Assembly: GCA_050948905.1 (NCBI GenBank)
Contig: JBMNES010000001.1
Location: forward strand, 1,178,001-1,242,000
Reading direction: 5' to 3'
DNA: 64,000 nt
Source of the DNA: DTKD01 sp050948905
Lineage (GTDB): Bacteria > Armatimonadota > UBA5829
This document shows, piece by piece, positions 51,959 through 60,707 of this stretch. The translations under genes and the position numbers were made by a program. How positions within the stretch are numbered: position 1 is the stretch's first letter; each line of letters begins with the position of its first letter. Under the pieces are notes generated by a model. That model was not told the origin of the DNA and searched no databases. It saw nothing but the letters and a program-made list of their open reading frames with translations.

Positions 51959-52462
51959 TTACAGCTTGATGACCCTGCCGACATGGCTATCAGGGTCGTA
52001 TTCGTCGCCGGTGCCTGCTGCTATGGCGCGCACCACATCTTTTCGACTTACTATTCCGACCACCTTGCGGCCCTCGACTATCGGAACCCTGTTTATGGCG
52101 TGCTCGATCATAGCCTGAGCTATGTTGGCGACAGGCGATTCTTCGCTGAAAACTACGACATCAGTAGTCATCGCGTCCTCAACACACTCGCTTTGAGCGC
52201 GACGATATGCCTCATCAATTGCGTCAGGCTGGGGCGCAAACAGCCCCGGAGTCGAACCGCGCATCTCCGCAGGTGCATGCAGGCCTTTGAGCAAAATATC
52301 GCTTTCAGAAAGCATTCCGACCAGATAGCCCTCGCCATCAACAACCGGCAGGCCGCTGACGTCGTGTTCTGCCATCAAACGCGCCGCACCCTCGATTGAA
52401 GTACCCTTTCGAACCGAGACAACGTTGCGCGTCATTATATCTTTAGCAGCCAGATAAATCAT
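51959..52462 (-). CDS. Tandem CBS-domain protein
   Basis: 167 aa from ATG 52462 behind GAGAGGCG. Two CBS motifs: AKDIMTRNVVSVRKGTS with VDGEGYLVGMLSESDIL, and VEDAMTTDVVVFSEES with VEGRKVVGIVSRKDVV. No fused catalytic domain. Such pairs bind adenine nucleotides and regulate partners. It is third in a run with ThuA-like and Gfo/Idh genes (10-bp gap). Confidence 0.88.
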   Translation of the reverse strand: MIYLAAKDIMTRNVVSVRKGTSIEGAARLMAEHDVSGLPVVDGEGYLVGMLSESDILLKGLHAPAEMRGSTPGLFAPQPDAIDEAYRRAQSECVEDAMTTDVVVFSEESPVANIAQAMIEHAINRVPIVEGRKVVGIVSRKDVVRAIAAGTGDEYDPDSHVGRVIKL

Positions 52463-52472
52463 TTCGCCTCTC

Positions 52473-53576
52473 TTACTCGTCCAGCAGCCCATGCTCCAGC
52501 CCAACCGGCAGCGCTTTCGGCCGGTTGCAGGTGCTTTCGAGCGTTACATGAGCGCTGGTATTCGACGCATCGTGGAATGCGTGCATTATATCTAACACAT
52601 GATACGCCAATTCACCGCTGGCTCGGTGCGCCCGGCCGGTGCGCAGCCCATAAGCCATATCAGCGACCCCGATGCCGCGTGAGTTATCGGTATATCCGTG
52701 CGAATACTCCACATCGACCCAATCGTTGTCGGAGGCCGTTCTCAATTTGATCGGGCCGCCAAAACCGTTAGGGTCCGGTACGCTCAGCGATCCTTTGCTG
52801 CCGTAAATCTCTATACGAGGAAGCTCCGCCGCCCAAACATCGAAGCTCGTGATAACCGTTGCTATGGCCCCGTTCGCGAAATCGACTATACCAGCCACGT
52901 GTGTCGGCACATCAACTTCTATCTTCGTTCCATTTTTCGGCGCGCTTGTGATGGTGCGCTCCGGGAATGTGATCCTTGCAGAGCCTGTAACCCGCCTGGC
53001 CGGCCCCAGCATCGCGACCAGAGCAGTAAGGTAGTATGGCCCCATATCGAACATCGGCCCGCCGCCGAGTTTATAATAAAACTCAGGGGCCGGATGCCAG
53101 CTTTCGTGGCCATGACAGGTCATAAACGCAGTCGCTGCGACCGGTTCGCCGATCAAACCGTCATCAATGAGCTTTATGCAGGTCTGGAGTCCTCCGCCCA
53201 AAAACGTATCAGGGGCACATCCGACCCTGACGCCCTTCGCCGCAGCCGCCTCCAGTATTTTGCGACCGTCTTCGCGGGTGATGGCCAGCGGCTTCTCGTT
53301 ATATACCGACTTGCCCGCCTCAATCGCCGCCAGCGCCACCGAAGCATGCGCGTTAGGGATAGTCAGGTTCATGACGATCTCTATTTCGGGATCGGCCAGC
53401 AACTCCTGTGTGCTTTTATACGCTTTACAGCCGAATTCATTAGCCTTCGCCTCAGCTCTGTCGCATTCCAGGTCGGCGCATCCGACGATGTCGAGAATAT
53501 CGAACGTTTTTCCCGCCTGAAAATAGATTCCGCTGATGACTCCGCATCCGACAATTCCAACTTTTGCAGGTCTCAT
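52473..53576 (-). CDS. Gfo/Idh/MocA-family oxidoreductase
   Basis: 367 aa from ATG 53576, 6 nt after GGAG. NAD(P) motif VGIVGCGVISGIYFQ (residues 6-20), YNEKPLAITREDG with the EKP lysine (about 93-97), and GGGPMFDMGPYYL with the catalytic Asp region. Full-length and canonical, unlike the shortened relative at 29508. The adjacent ThuA-like gene suggests sugar or glycoside oxidation as in thuAB-type clusters. Confidence 0.92.
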   Translation of the reverse strand: MRPAKVGIVGCGVISGIYFQAGKTFDILDIVGCADLECDRAEAKANEFGCKAYKSTQELLADPEIEIVMNLTIPNAHASVALAAIEAGKSVYNEKPLAITREDGRKILEAAAAKGVRVGCAPDTFLGGGLQTCIKLIDDGLIGEPVAATAFMTCHGHESWHPAPEFYYKLGGGPMFDMGPYYLTALVAMLGPARRVTGSARITFPERTITSAPKNGTKIEVDVPTHVAGIVDFANGAIATVITSFDVWAAELPRIEIYGSKGSLSVPDPNGFGGPIKLRTASDNDWVDVEYSHGYTDNSRGIGVADMAYGLRTGRAHRASGELAYHVLDIMHAFHDASNTSAHVTLESTCNRPKALPVGLEHGLLDE

Positions 53577-53591
53577 TTTATTCTCCGTCAC

Positions 53592-54242
53592 CTATCTCGC
53601 TGCCCACGCCATTCCGCGCGTTAGAATCTCCAGCACTTCAGGCACATCGAAATCAGCCGCGCAGTGGCCGAGAGAGGAGTAAAACACCCGTCCTTCGCCG
53701 TATTTCCTCTTCCAAACCGCCGGCATAATGCAGCCCTTTATCCAGGGCGCTTCGTCGTGGTGCCCCAAGATCGACACCGCCAGGGTCTCGTTTGAGGGGT
53801 CGACGTGCATATAGTACTGCTCGGAGTGCATTTTGAAATCTTCTATGCCTTCGATGATCGGATCGCCGGTATAGCTGAGTATTTTGACTTCATAGTCAAC
53901 AATTCCGCCCGGATGGGCAACCCATTGCCCGCCGACCATAAACTGATAGTCGGTATTCGTGCGAAACGCGTCTCCTGCTCCTCCATGCCAGCCGGCAAAC
54001 CCGACACCGCTTTGCACAGCCTGCTGCATCGCAGCCCATTGCGCACCGCTGATCTCGGCCATTGTAAAGCACGGCACAATAAGATCAAAACTCTTAACTT
54101 CGTCTACATCCTCGAACGCTGCGAGTGTGTCTTTGACTACCACGTCAAATCCTACTCCGGCGAGCGCTTCAGAAGCTTTCTCGGTGGTCTGTCTCGGATC
54201 GTGCCCTTCCCAGCCACCCCAGGCAAACAATGCTCGTTTCAT
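53592..54242 (-). CDS. ThuA-like (trehalose utilization) domain protein
   Basis: 216 aa, ATG behind AGGAGATATC. Flavodoxin-like ThuA fold: FAWGGWEGHDP at the start, GFAGWHGGAGDAF with the conserved His-Gly-Gly, HSEQYYMHVDP, and MPAVWKRKYGEGRVFYSSLGH near the end. ThuA works with ThuB-type oxidoreductases on disaccharides in rhizobia; here the partner is the next Gfo/Idh gene. A promoter TTGCAT, 18 bp, TGC-TAACCT (54310-54281, minus strand) fits. Confidence 0.9.
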   Translation of the reverse strand: MKRALFAWGGWEGHDPRQTTEKASEALAGVGFDVVVKDTLAAFEDVDEVKSFDLIVPCFTMAEISGAQWAAMQQAVQSGVGFAGWHGGAGDAFRTNTDYQFMVGGQWVAHPGGIVDYEVKILSYTGDPIIEGIEDFKMHSEQYYMHVDPSNETLAVSILGHHDEAPWIKGCIMPAVWKRKYGEGRVFYSSLGHCAADFDVPEVLEILTRGMAWAAR

Positions 54243-54454
54243 CGGATATCTCCTGTGCGATTAGGAATCAACCATCCAATAGGTTAGCATTGACCGAGGT
54301 AGAAATGCAATGACAAAAAAGGCTGTTGACGGTGTCACATAGTCGGGATTTGTCTTGCCCTTTTTTTCAGCCCAATTCAGTTCGATATTCGCGTTTGTGA
54401 TCTGTCTCAAAACAACTATTAGTCAACAAATAATTATAAAAACGTGAGATATGC

Positions 54455-54483
54455 TTGCAATGAGGGTAAATAGCGGATATAAT
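54455..54483 (+). promoter_or_regulatory. Sigma-70 promoter of the RRM gene, with a long 5' UTR
   Basis: TTGCAA, 17-bp spacer, TATAAT. The start codon is about 150 nt after the predicted start point, an unusually long leader here. The leader has GGCACCGGTGTC and TTGGCACTTGGCAC-like (minus) palindromic stretches. The rest of 54243-54454 is AT-rich with no gene seen. Confidence 0.75.
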
Positions 54484-54638
54484 TTCAAGAGCTACAATCA
54501 GTTCCCCGGCACCGGTGTCTTCTTTCTCCGTAGATTGCTTTTCCTTCTGCGACTGATCGGACTCCCGTAATAGGCAATTGTGCCAAGTGCCAACTGGTTG
54601 TGAGGCTTAGGGGTCTAGTCCCGGAAGGATGGCATCAC

Positions 54639-54923
54639 ATGGCCAACAAGACACTTTATGTAGGAAATATGTCCTACAGCACAACTGAGAGCGAACTCCG
54701 CGGTCTCTTCGAGCCGTTTGGCCCGATCGCCGACATCAGAATCATCGGCGACAAGGGATTTGGATTTGTCGAAGTTCCTGAGGAACAGATGGAAGCCGCG
54801 ATTGAGGCTACCAATGGTAAGGAATTCGGCGGCAGAACACTTACGGTGAACGAAGCCAGGCCGAAACCGGATCGCGGTGGCGGCGGAAGAGGCTTCGGCG
54901 GCGGCGGTGGCCGACGCTGGTAG
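54639..54923 (+). CDS. Small RRM RNA-binding protein with Gly-rich tail
   Basis: 94 aa from ATG 54639 behind GGAAGGA. One RRM: RNP2 TLYVGNMS (residues 4-11) and RNP1 KGFGFVEV (about 43-50), with RTLTVNEARPKPD ending the fold. Then an RGGGGRGFGGGGGRRW tail that may bind RNA unspecifically. It resembles the cold-responsive Rbp proteins of cyanobacteria. Monocistronic, with long leader and strong terminator, so regulation through the leader is plausible. Confidence 0.93.
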   Translation: MANKTLYVGNMSYSTTESELRGLFEPFGPIADIRIIGDKGFGFVEVPEEQMEAAIEATNGKEFGGRTLTVNEARPKPDRGGGGRGFGGGGGRRW

Positions 54924-54950
54924 TTTAGACGTTTGTGAACAATTAAAAGA

Positions 54951-54978
54951 CGCCCGGAACATACTCCGGGCGTTTTTT
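54951..54978 (+). terminator. Intrinsic terminator of the RRM gene
   Basis: CGCCCGGA/TCCGGGCG stem, 6-nt loop, then six T. The A-run before it also lets it work on the minus strand for aroC. Confidence 0.95.
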
Positions 54979-54999
54979 ATGCTTTATAGCCTCTTTAGT

Positions 55000-56124
55000 T
55001 TAACTCCACGGATGCTCGATATCCTGCACCGCGTCGTAGCCTCTCCACATCATCAAATGATCGAGCAGGGTGATTCGGACCATCGCCTCAGCCACTGCCA
55101 CCAGCCGGGCCGTGATCGTAGGGTCGCGGCGTGTGATGGCGGCCAGCTTCTGCTCTTTCATCTCGGCCATATTCACGGTCTGCTGGTCGATTGAGATAGT
55201 GGAAGTCGGTTTGACAGCGACTTTCACGACAATATCCTCGCCATTGGACACGCCGCCCTCAATTCCTCCAGCGTGGTTGGTGCGGAAACGTACCTTACCG
55301 TTGTCATCGAGATACGGTATATCGTTGCACTCGGAGCCCTTCATCTCGGCAACCTTAAAGCCCGTGCCGAACTCAACTCCCTTCACAGCGCCAATGCTCA
55401 TCAGGCCGTGAGCTATGGTTGCGTTCAGTTTGTCAAAGACAGGCTCTCCCAGCCCCGGAGGAACTCCACGCGCGATTACTTCAACGATGCCGCCCGCGGT
55501 GTCCCCTTCCTCTTTAATCTCAAGTACCCGCGCGATCATCTTCTCCGCAGCTTCGGCGTCGGCGCAGTTGATCAAATTTTGTCGATAGTGCGCCTTTATG
55601 CCGTCGAAGCCGACATCTTTTGCCTTGATGCCCATACATTCACTGACGTGCCCAAGCACCTCCATGCCTTTGCTGGCAAGGATCTTCTTGGCCACTGCGC
55701 CAGCCGCCACTCTCATACAGGTCTCTCGTCCGCTGCCTCGACCTGCCCCACACCAATCCGCGAACTTGCCATATTTAACCATATGAGCATATTCAGCGTG
55801 GCCGGGCCTGATGAGGTCTTTAACGTCGTGATACTGCTTGACATGGATGTCGTGGCGATCTACGTTGTAGATAATCAGCCCAAGAGGGGCGCCCGTGGAA
55901 AAACCGTCCCTAATACCAGCAAAGATATGCACCTGGTCGGTTTCCTGACGCGGCGAATCCAAAGGCGAAGTCCCTGGCCGGCGGGCGTCGAGTTCCTTCT
56001 GCACCTCAGCGTCAGAAATCTCAAGGCCAGCGGGACAACCGTCGATAATAGCGACCAGCGCGTCTCCATAGCTCTCGCCACACGCCGTCACTCTAAACAT
56101 TCGTCCAAAAGAATTACCCAGCAA
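55000..56124 (-). CDS. aroC: Chorismate synthase
   Basis: 374 aa, start TTG 56124, 7 nt after GGAGG. Last shikimate step, from EPSP to chorismate, needing reduced FMN. Family blocks: IDGCPAGLEI, RRPGTSPLDSPRQETD, RPGHAEYAH with the second catalytic His, GRGSGRETCMRVAAGA, and ISIDQQTVNM. The near-invariant GESHG motif reads GESYG (Tyr19), replacing the His that protonates the flavin. A 96-bp gap separates it from aroA, upstream on the same strand. Confidence 0.93.
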   Translation of the reverse strand: MLGNSFGRMFRVTACGESYGDALVAIIDGCPAGLEISDAEVQKELDARRPGTSPLDSPRQETDQVHIFAGIRDGFSTGAPLGLIIYNVDRHDIHVKQYHDVKDLIRPGHAEYAHMVKYGKFADWCGAGRGSGRETCMRVAAGAVAKKILASKGMEVLGHVSECMGIKAKDVGFDGIKAHYRQNLINCADAEAAEKMIARVLEIKEEGDTAGGIVEVIARGVPPGLGEPVFDKLNATIAHGLMSIGAVKGVEFGTGFKVAEMKGSECNDIPYLDDNGKVRFRTNHAGGIEGGVSNGEDIVVKVAVKPTSTISIDQQTVNMAEMKEQKLAAITRRDPTITARLVAVAEAMVRITLLDHLMMWRGYDAVQDIEHPWS

Positions 56125-56220
56125 GGAAGAACCTCCAATCCGTATTCAAGCTCCGGCTCGCGAAGCTGACTCAAATTATATACGGCTATTAAGCCGCCCA
56201 ATGCATCGATTTCTCAACCA

Positions 56221-57492
56221 TCAGTCAGTTATACTCATTTTTGCGCCGACACTGTTCATTAAATTCGTGAATTGCGGGAAAGTCACATTCAGCGCCTCTG
56301 CTGTGTCTACAACAGTCTCCTTATGCAGCATAAGACCGGCGACTCCCAATGCCATTATGATCCGGTGGTCGGCGTGACCGTGCAGATACTCGGCGGAAAG
56401 ATCGCTTTTTCTGATAACAAGCCCATCAGGCAGCTCTTCAACATCCGCGCCCATTTTCTGCAATTCCTCGCGCATCACCGATATCCGATCAGTCTCCTTC
56501 AGCCGAGCTTGTGCTACGTTATATAGCCGTGTTTCGCCCTCCGCAAAACATGCGGTTACCGCCATAGCCGGCAGAGCATCCGGGGTGTCGGCGAGGTCGA
56601 AGTCGGCGCCTTTCAGCGGCCCGCCGATAACCTGTATCCCCTCAGCGGTCTGTTTCACCGTCGCTCCCATCTGCTCCAGCATCCCCGCGACAGCTTTGTC
56701 ACCCTGAGAATCCTGCATATCCAAGCCTAATAGGGTCAAATCAGAGCCCGTAATCGCTGCCGCACACATAAAAAACGTCGCCGAGCTCCAATCCGCAGGA
56801 ATCGACTTGTTAAAAGAAGAATATCGCTGCCCGTCGGGAATACGAAATCGCTTAAAATCCGTGTTCTCAATCACGATCTGCTGATCCGCCAGCCACTGCA
56901 GCGTCATCTCTATATACGGCTTCTCGACGAGGTCTGCGACTTCTATCACAGATTCTCCCTCTGCTAAGGGGCAGTTGATCAGAAGACTGGTGAGATACTG
57001 CGAGGTCTTGCTGCAATCGAGTTTGATATGGCCGCCTTTTATAGGGCCGCGCACGATAATAGGGGCCATACCGTTGTTGCGAGTGGACTCTACTTCGGCT
57101 CCCAGTTCGTTCAGGGCATCTATAAGCGGCTGGGCGGGTCTTCGGCGAATCTGGTCATCCCCGGTAAAGATCGTATATCCATCTGCCAAAGCCGCCGACC
57201 CCAGGGCGATATACAGCGTGGTTCCTGAGTTGCCGACGTCTACCACATTATCAGGGATGCGTGGATGTCCGCCGACTCCCTTAATCAGCACATCCCCCTC
57301 GTCGACCGCCTCTGCGCCGAGCATTCGATATGTGTCGAATGCTGCCAGGGTGTCTGAGGCCAGTAGAGGCTCACGCAGGCGGGACTCACCCTCCGCCAAA
57401 GACGCGATGGCTGCCGCGCGGATGGTATGCGATTTCGAGCCGGGAATGCGAACAAACCCGGATAGTTTGGATTTTCGCACAACTAGTTTCAC
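56221..57492 (-). CDS. aroA: 3-phosphoshikimate 1-carboxyvinyltransferase (EPSP synthase)
   Basis: 423 aa. Makes EPSP from shikimate 3-phosphate and PEP. PGSKSHTIRA near residue 17 with the substrate Lys and Arg; VGNSGTTLY for PEP binding, closer to the class II GNSGTT form than to GNAGTA; DDQIRRRPAQPL; ADTPDALPAMAV with the catalytic Asp; LKETDRI with Glu and Arg; HADHRIIMAL with Arg. All main catalytic residues are present. GTG start without a strong site. Confidence 0.95.
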   Translation of the reverse strand: MKLVVRKSKLSGFVRIPGSKSHTIRAAAIASLAEGESRLREPLLASDTLAAFDTYRMLGAEAVDEGDVLIKGVGGHPRIPDNVVDVGNSGTTLYIALGSAALADGYTIFTGDDQIRRRPAQPLIDALNELGAEVESTRNNGMAPIIVRGPIKGGHIKLDCSKTSQYLTSLLINCPLAEGESVIEVADLVEKPYIEMTLQWLADQQIVIENTDFKRFRIPDGQRYSSFNKSIPADWSSATFFMCAAAITGSDLTLLGLDMQDSQGDKAVAGMLEQMGATVKQTAEGIQVIGGPLKGADFDLADTPDALPAMAVTACFAEGETRLYNVAQARLKETDRISVMREELQKMGADVEELPDGLVIRKSDLSAEYLHGHADHRIIMALGVAGLMLHKETVVDTAEALNVTFPQFTNLMNSVGAKMSITD

Positions 57493-57572
57493 GGTTTCTT
57501 AAGGATACCCGACCAGCCCGGCTATTGTCAACGGCATTTGAAAGGGCCGAGCAGCCCCGGCCCCATCGCTTT

Positions 57573-58532
57573 CTATAAACCCATCATAAACTCGAATATC
57601 TTATCAGAAGCATCCGGCAGCCCTTCGTGTCCGAAGTCCGGATAAATGACCACATTCTTCGTCGATGATATTTTATTGTACGCTGCGAATTGAGTCGATG
57701 GCGGGCATACGGTATCCATCATCCCCGTGACCATCAGCACTTCCGCCTTAATTCGTGGGGTCAGGAACTGGTTGTCTATGTAGCCCAGCTTGGTGAATAT
57801 CTCCTCTTCGCGTTCGTGATTCGGGTCGTACTGCCTGAAATAGGTGCGCAGCTCTTCGTATGCGAGAACGTCCAGGTCCATCTCCCAGACTCGTTTATAG
57901 TCGCACAAAAACGGAAACACCGGTGCCGCCAGCTTGATTCTCGGTTCCAGAGACGCACAGGCGAGGGTTAATCCGCCTCCTTGTGAACCTCCAGTGCAGC
58001 CGACGCGCTCGGCGTCTACTTCTGGCATATCCATCACTATCCCGGCCAACTGCGCGCAGTCCAGATATATCGACCTAAACAGCAGTTTCTCCGGCTCGTC
58101 GTCCAAACCCCGGATTATGTGTCCTCTATAGGTAGTTCCGGTGACTACTCCAGTATCCTGCGACTGTCCGCCCTGACCTCGAGCGTCGATAGCGGCGACA
58201 CTGTATCCCGCCGCCACCCATCCCAGTTGGGCAAACCAGTCTCCACAGTTGCCGGAATAGCCGTGAAAGACAACCACGGCTGGGTGTGGCTTTTCGGCCT
58301 TCGCCGGTCGCATATACTTGGCATGAATCCTCGCCCCGCCGACTCCTGTCCAGAACAAATCGAAAAACTCAATATCCTTCGTCCGACTTTTATGAGGAAT
58401 CAGCTCAACTTTTGGATCGATCGCTTTCATCTCTGCGATGGAGTTATCCCAGAACGAGTCAAAATCCTCAGGCCTGGGGTTGCGCCCCTGATAGGTTCGC
58501 AGTTGTTCAAGTGGCATATCTACTATCGGCAC
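57573..58532 (-). CDS. Acetylxylan esterase / cephalosporin-C deacetylase family (AXE1)
   Basis: 319 aa from GTG 58532, 6 nt after AGGAG; the resulting start MPIVDMPLEQLRTYQGRNP matches the family, and longer frames do not. Alpha/beta hydrolase with VVFHGYSGNCGDWF, DARGQGGQS, nucleophile GGSQGG, Asp in MMDTVCPPST and His in FGHEGLPD. No signal peptide, so it is cytoplasmic and should deacetylate imported xylo-oligosaccharides. A minus-strand extended -10 (TGA-TACAAT, 58608-58600) lies about 70 bp upstream. Confidence 0.93.
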   Translation of the reverse strand: MPIVDMPLEQLRTYQGRNPRPEDFDSFWDNSIAEMKAIDPKVELIPHKSRTKDIEFFDLFWTGVGGARIHAKYMRPAKAEKPHPAVVVFHGYSGNCGDWFAQLGWVAAGYSVAAIDARGQGGQSQDTGVVTGTTYRGHIIRGLDDEPEKLLFRSIYLDCAQLAGIVMDMPEVDAERVGCTGGSQGGGLTLACASLEPRIKLAAPVFPFLCDYKRVWEMDLDVLAYEELRTYFRQYDPNHEREEEIFTKLGYIDNQFLTPRIKAEVLMVTGMMDTVCPPSTQFAAYNKISSTKNVVIYPDFGHEGLPDASDKIFEFMMGL

Positions 58533-58722
58533 TATATTCTCCTGAAACACGAAATTCGTGGTATAGCTGCTGCCGTAGGACTGGCAATCAACCTGAGCCA
58601 TTGTATCATATTGGTTATGCCATCGTGCAACGCGGATTATGTAGACGGTGCACGGGCTTACTAATCCAAATTGGTCTGACTCGTCGCGATGCATTAAGGC
58701 AGAATTGTGTTATATTGATATT

Positions 58723-58833
58723 GTGTGGGAGGATAAAAAGGTTTATATTATTAAGTCAAAGCATATACGGAAACCAGTAGTAAATGCGAAAGCACCTGGG
58801 GAGAATATGTCCGGGAGTAATTCGACTGATTGA
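58723..58833 (+). CDS. Possible leaderless 36-aa protein
   Basis: Frame of 36 codons beginning GTG 58723, rich in Lys and Val (WEDKKVYIIKSKHIRKPVV). A TGT-TATATT extended -10 (58708-58716) ends 6 nt before it, the same layout as smpB and the methyltransferase gene. There is no ribosome site and no homology I know; it may simply be untranslated leader. Confidence 0.3.
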   Translation: MWEDKKVYIIKSKHIRKPVVNAKAPGENMSGSNSTD

Positions 58834-58862
58834 TTTTGCTTGCTGAATAACATTACTCTAAG

Positions 58863-58888
58863 CAACGCAATGTGGCAAAATAGCGTTG
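58863..58888 (+). promoter_or_regulatory. Inverted repeat upstream of the XRE-ImmA gene (candidate operator)
   Basis: CAACGC/GCGTTG with 14 bp between, 37 bp before ATG 58925. Its place and size fit autoregulation by the XRE protein. Confidence 0.45.
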
Positions 58889-58924
58889 TGAAGTGTGTGT
58901 CAAGGCTAGAGAAAGGAGACACCA

Positions 58925-60034
58925 ATGAATCTGCAGATACTCGCCGAAAACGTGAGACGATTGCGAAATGTAAAACGTTACAGCCAAAAAGACTTAGCAG
59001 ATACTGCGGGACTCTCTTTAACAGCTATAAAGAACCTCGAATGCGCAAAGGCTGAGCCGCATATGCGTACCTTGCAAGCAATCACAAAGGCACTGGATGT
59101 GAGTATTCAGGAGTTATTTCAGCCGATTCCGGAATTACACACTGTGCGATTCCGTTCGCAAAAGCGAATGCGTAAGTATGATCGCGATAATATCCTGGCA
59201 GCAGTGGCCAGGTGGCTTGAAGATTTTAATTTTCTTGAAAAGAGCCTCAATGAACAGAAGCCGTTTCGCCTCAAGGCGCTCATATCCGGAAGTAGTGGCA
59301 ATACTGCTGAAGCGGCCATGCTTTGCAGAGACGAACTTGGGTTAAAACCTACAGAGCCTATCCATGATATTTCCGGCTTACTCGAACACGCAGGGGTAAA
59401 GGTTTTTTCTCTTCCATTGGCGATCGACGGATTTTTCGGCTTGTCTATAGGAGAAGATGACGGTGGGCCAGCGGTGGTCGTGAACGTGCGGGAGACAATT
59501 CCCGTAGAAAGACAGATTTTTAGCGCGGCCCATGAGCTTGGGCATCTAATGTTACACCCAGACGCTTACGATGTAACCCAGGTTGACGAAAACGCAGAAG
59601 AAGAAAAAGAGGCTGATCGCTTTGCGGGGCATTTTTTGTTGCCTAATGAAGGTTTTCGTAAAGAATGGAACGAAGCGGCCGGGCTGCACTTTGTCTATAG
59701 AGTGTTTAAAGTCAAGAACATTTTCCGAGTCAGTTACAAAACCGTTCTATGGCGTCTTGTGGAAGAGGGAGCCGTGGACCAGTCTGTCTGGATGAGATTC
59801 AATAGAGCTTATCAGCAACTTTTCGGCCGAAGCCTTCCCCATAAGGAAGAGCCGATGGGAATTGATGAGCCGTTCAGGATGCAAAGGTTCGGTTTCTACG
59901 AAGATCGATTCAAAGGTTTGGTCAGGGAAGCAGTAGAAAAAGACAAAATATCGCTTAGTCGTGGTGCGGAGGTGCTACGGATAGGCATAGAGGAGATGCA
60001 GGACCTTCTTCGAAATTGGGAGGTTGTTCTGTGA
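58925..60034 (+). CDS. XRE-HTH and ImmA/IrrE metallopeptidase protein, probable antitoxin
   Basis: 369 aa, ATG behind AAAGGAGA. Residues 5-65 are an XRE/HipB-type HTH (YSQKDLADTAGLSLTAIKNLE). Residues 180-260 form an ImmA/IrrE (COG2856) zinc peptidase: AAHELGHLMLH and EEKEADRFAGHFLLP. This fusion commonly serves as antitoxin next to a PIN or other toxin gene. The PIN gene follows with a 4-bp overlap (GTGA). The locus looks more AT-rich than its surroundings, consistent with lateral transfer. Confidence 0.9.
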   Translation: MNLQILAENVRRLRNVKRYSQKDLADTAGLSLTAIKNLECAKAEPHMRTLQAITKALDVSIQELFQPIPELHTVRFRSQKRMRKYDRDNILAAVARWLEDFNFLEKSLNEQKPFRLKALISGSSGNTAEAAMLCRDELGLKPTEPIHDISGLLEHAGVKVFSLPLAIDGFFGLSIGEDDGGPAVVVNVRETIPVERQIFSAAHELGHLMLHPDAYDVTQVDENAEEEKEADRFAGHFLLPNEGFRKEWNEAAGLHFVYRVFKVKNIFRVSYKTVLWRLVEEGAVDQSVWMRFNRAYQQLFGRSLPHKEEPMGIDEPFRMQRFGFYEDRFKGLVREAVEKDKISLSRGAEVLRIGIEEMQDLLRNWEVVL

Positions 60035-60549
60035 CACTTCGCGCGGCTCCCCGCAAATCGATGATCATAGATGCTTGCGTGCTGATTGATTTCATCAAAG
60101 CGGAAAGAGCCATGCTGGAACTTGTGGCGAAACATATAGGCTCACTGCACGTGATCGGCCCAGTTGTAGCGGAAGTACGCGAGATCGATGATGAAATCGA
60201 ACTGGTGAATCTTGGTCTGATCATCCTTGAGCCGGATATCCAAGATGCATTTACTGCTGCTGAACGGCCCAGTCCGTTATCGTTTGTGGACTGGTTGTGC
60301 TTGTTAACGGCCAAGCGATACAGTTTGATTTGCGTAACCAATGACAAGAATTTACGAAAGTTCTGCGAGCAGGAGGGAATTCCATTACTGTGGGGGCTTG
60401 AACTCGTGACTGAATTGCATAAGATCGGCGGAATCACTAGCGAAGAGGCTGAGGATTTTATTCATACCGTTAGGGAATTGAACCCCAAGCACATTACCGA
60501 TGATATTGTATCACTTTTTAGGGAAATTATCCGGCGACAGGATCACTGA
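60031..60549 (+). CDS. PIN-domain protein, probable toxin ribonuclease
   Basis: 172 aa from GTG 60031, 7 nt after GGAGG, overlapping the antitoxin stop. Acidic PIN residues: Asp in MIIDACVLIDF, Glu in VVAEVREID, Asp in SFVDWLCLLTAKRY and Asp in VTNDKNLRKFC. PIN toxins cleave RNA; activity should be held by the upstream XRE-ImmA protein. The C-terminal 40 residues add a helical segment. No other toxin-antitoxin gene is near. Confidence 0.88.
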   Translation: MTLRAAPRKSMIIDACVLIDFIKAERAMLELVAKHIGSLHVIGPVVAEVREIDDEIELVNLGLIILEPDIQDAFTAAERPSPLSFVDWLCLLTAKRYSLICVTNDKNLRKFCEQEGIPLLWGLELVTELHKIGGITSEEAEDFIHTVRELNPKHITDDIVSLFREIIRRQDH

Positions 60550-60632
60550 TTTCGCATCCAATGATCCGCTCGCATTTCCTTTCACAGAATAAACGCCAAC
60601 CCTGCAACCTCGCGCACACGCACCTTCTCTCC

Positions 60633-60661
60633 TTGACGTAAGGTAATGGCACCCCTATAAT
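60633..60661 (+). promoter_or_regulatory. Sigma-70 promoter of the MFS gene
   Basis: TTGACG, 17-bp spacer, TATAAT, 47 bp before ATG 60708. Confidence 0.8.
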
Positions 60662-60707
60662 CTCTGCAACACAACTGTTCAGCTTATTGAAAATGAAGGT
60701 GCTGTAG

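Noticed and set aside
54570..54600. TGGCAC...TTGC on the minus strand as a second sigma-54 site
   Set aside because: The spacing between the TGGCAC and TTGC blocks is wrong for a -24/-12 element.
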